From Phaseolus vulgaris (lineage: Eukaryota; Streptophyta; Magnoliopsida; Fabales; Fabaceae), in the NCBI RefSeq assembly GCF_000499845.2, contig NC_023754.2, forward strand, positions 24,090,611 to 24,154,610: DNA of 64,000 nt, read 5' to 3'. The position numbers and the translations under genes are program-made. Below, one piece after another: positions 63,159 through 64,000 of the stretch. The notes under the pieces are model-generated. The model worked only from the letters and a program-made list of their open reading frames with translations. It did not search any database and was not told the origin of the DNA. Positions within the stretch are counted from its first letter, which is position 1. Each line of letters opens with the position of its first letter.

Positions 63159-64000
63159 GTAAGTCTTCAGAACCTTCCTCAATCTCTTCTATCTTTAACC
63201 TTAGGATGAACAAAATTGGAATTGTAAACTTCTAACAGTTCCTAATAGAAGTAGTACTTTTAGAGTTTGATAAGAATGTTCTAATATGTTTATTATAAAA
63301 CTCAACCAATTTGCATCAAAGTGAGAATGTTAAACTAATTACGAAATTTTATATGTATTCCATGGTTATTGTATGAATTATCAGTTTTATACTTCTAATC
63401 AATTAGAGATCACTGTTATAACTTTTAGAATCTGTTTGTGTGGGAAAAAAATTTAATGGAGGAGAGAGCATGTGACCTTTTTCTTGTTTGGTTCACAAAG
63501 GGAAAAAGAGATTTTAAAAATTAATTTACTTTATAATACCTTATAATTTTGGACAGAAAAAGAAATATTTTTGTCACTACACTTAAAATGCTTTAAATCA
63601 TCTCTTCTTAAATATTGGAGGGTAGTAAAAATAGGGTGTTTAGGGATTTTGCTCCCCTCCATTTCCCTCTAATAAAACATTATTGATAATCATTGTAAAA
63701 ATCAATAAATATATCATATGGTAGTTGTGATAAGTTAGTGATTTGAGACTGTAAAATGTTTTTGTTATGCATGTGTAAATTTGTTTTACACAACTTATTT
63801 TCTTGTCATATTGGGATAATGTTAAAAAAAATATGGATGCTGTTAAATAGTAAAGAAACCACTAACTTTAAAAGAAAAAATATGTGTATCTTTATGGTCA
63901 ATAGTAATATTTTATTATAAAGGAATAAATTATCGAGATAAAGTTTTTAGAATAAAGGAAAAAAAAGTATGGAAACAAACTATGTGAATCATTCATCTTT
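63159..64000 (+). other. MLO intron running off the window
   Basis: After the donor at 63159 the sequence is AT-rich with no in-frame continuation that looks like the next MLO segment. It is therefore read as an intron of at least 842 bp. Confidence 0.7.

Overview
This is a plant nuclear genomic window. Genes are split into short exons with GT-AG introns, the DNA between them is very AT-rich, and remnants of Ty1-copia and TRIM-like retroelements are scattered throughout. Protein content and repeat style point to a legume, probably a phaseoloid bean relative; this is inference from family resemblance, since no search was run. I see no bacterial operons, CRISPR arrays, tRNA or rRNA genes.

Layout. 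1.6-3.0 kb (-): actin-depolymerizing factor whose first coding exon is only the ATG. 4.6-7.3 kb (-): dead copy of a SEC20 SNARE gene. 7.9-9.5 kb (+): dead kinase end of an LRR receptor kinase. 10.7-11.1 kb (-): PH-domain protein like AtPH1. 13.4-16.6 kb (+): cinnamoyl-CoA-reductase-like dehydrogenase with an unusually GC-rich first exon. 19.0-20.4 kb (+): single-exon Golgi-type SAM methyltransferase. 21.4-27.5 kb (-): intact LRR-VIII-1 (HPCA1-like) receptor kinase, RLK1. 31.9-34.3 kb (+): intact SEC20, ending in HDEL. 34.4-36.1 kb (-): truncated ectodomain copy of RLK1. 36.3-43.0 kb (-): second intact HPCA1-like kinase, RLK2. 44.0-46.5 kb (+): HhH-GPD DNA glycosylase. 49.1-54.6 kb (+): FRO6/7-type ferric reductase. 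57.5-60.6 kb (+): membrane-anchored GH9 endoglucanase (KORRIGAN type). 61.6 kb to the window edge (+): 5' part of an MLO gene.

The main story is local genome turnover. A divergent RLK-SEC20 gene pair (21-34 kb) has been duplicated in inverted orientation at 4.6-9.5 kb, where both partners have decayed. Another partial RLK1 copy lies directly behind the intact SEC20 stop codon, and a small RLK exon relic sits at 11.8 kb. The remaining genes look like ordinary housekeeping or development genes (actin turnover, ER-Golgi traffic, base-excision repair, iron reduction, cellulose synthesis, MLO) with no functional linkage beyond proximity. I do not see a new biological system. The most interesting items are the SEC20/RLK duplication with its chimeric, antisense-capable junction, the HDEL-tailed SEC20, the GC-AG intron kept in both SEC20 copies, and a long foldback element at 30.9-31.4 kb.
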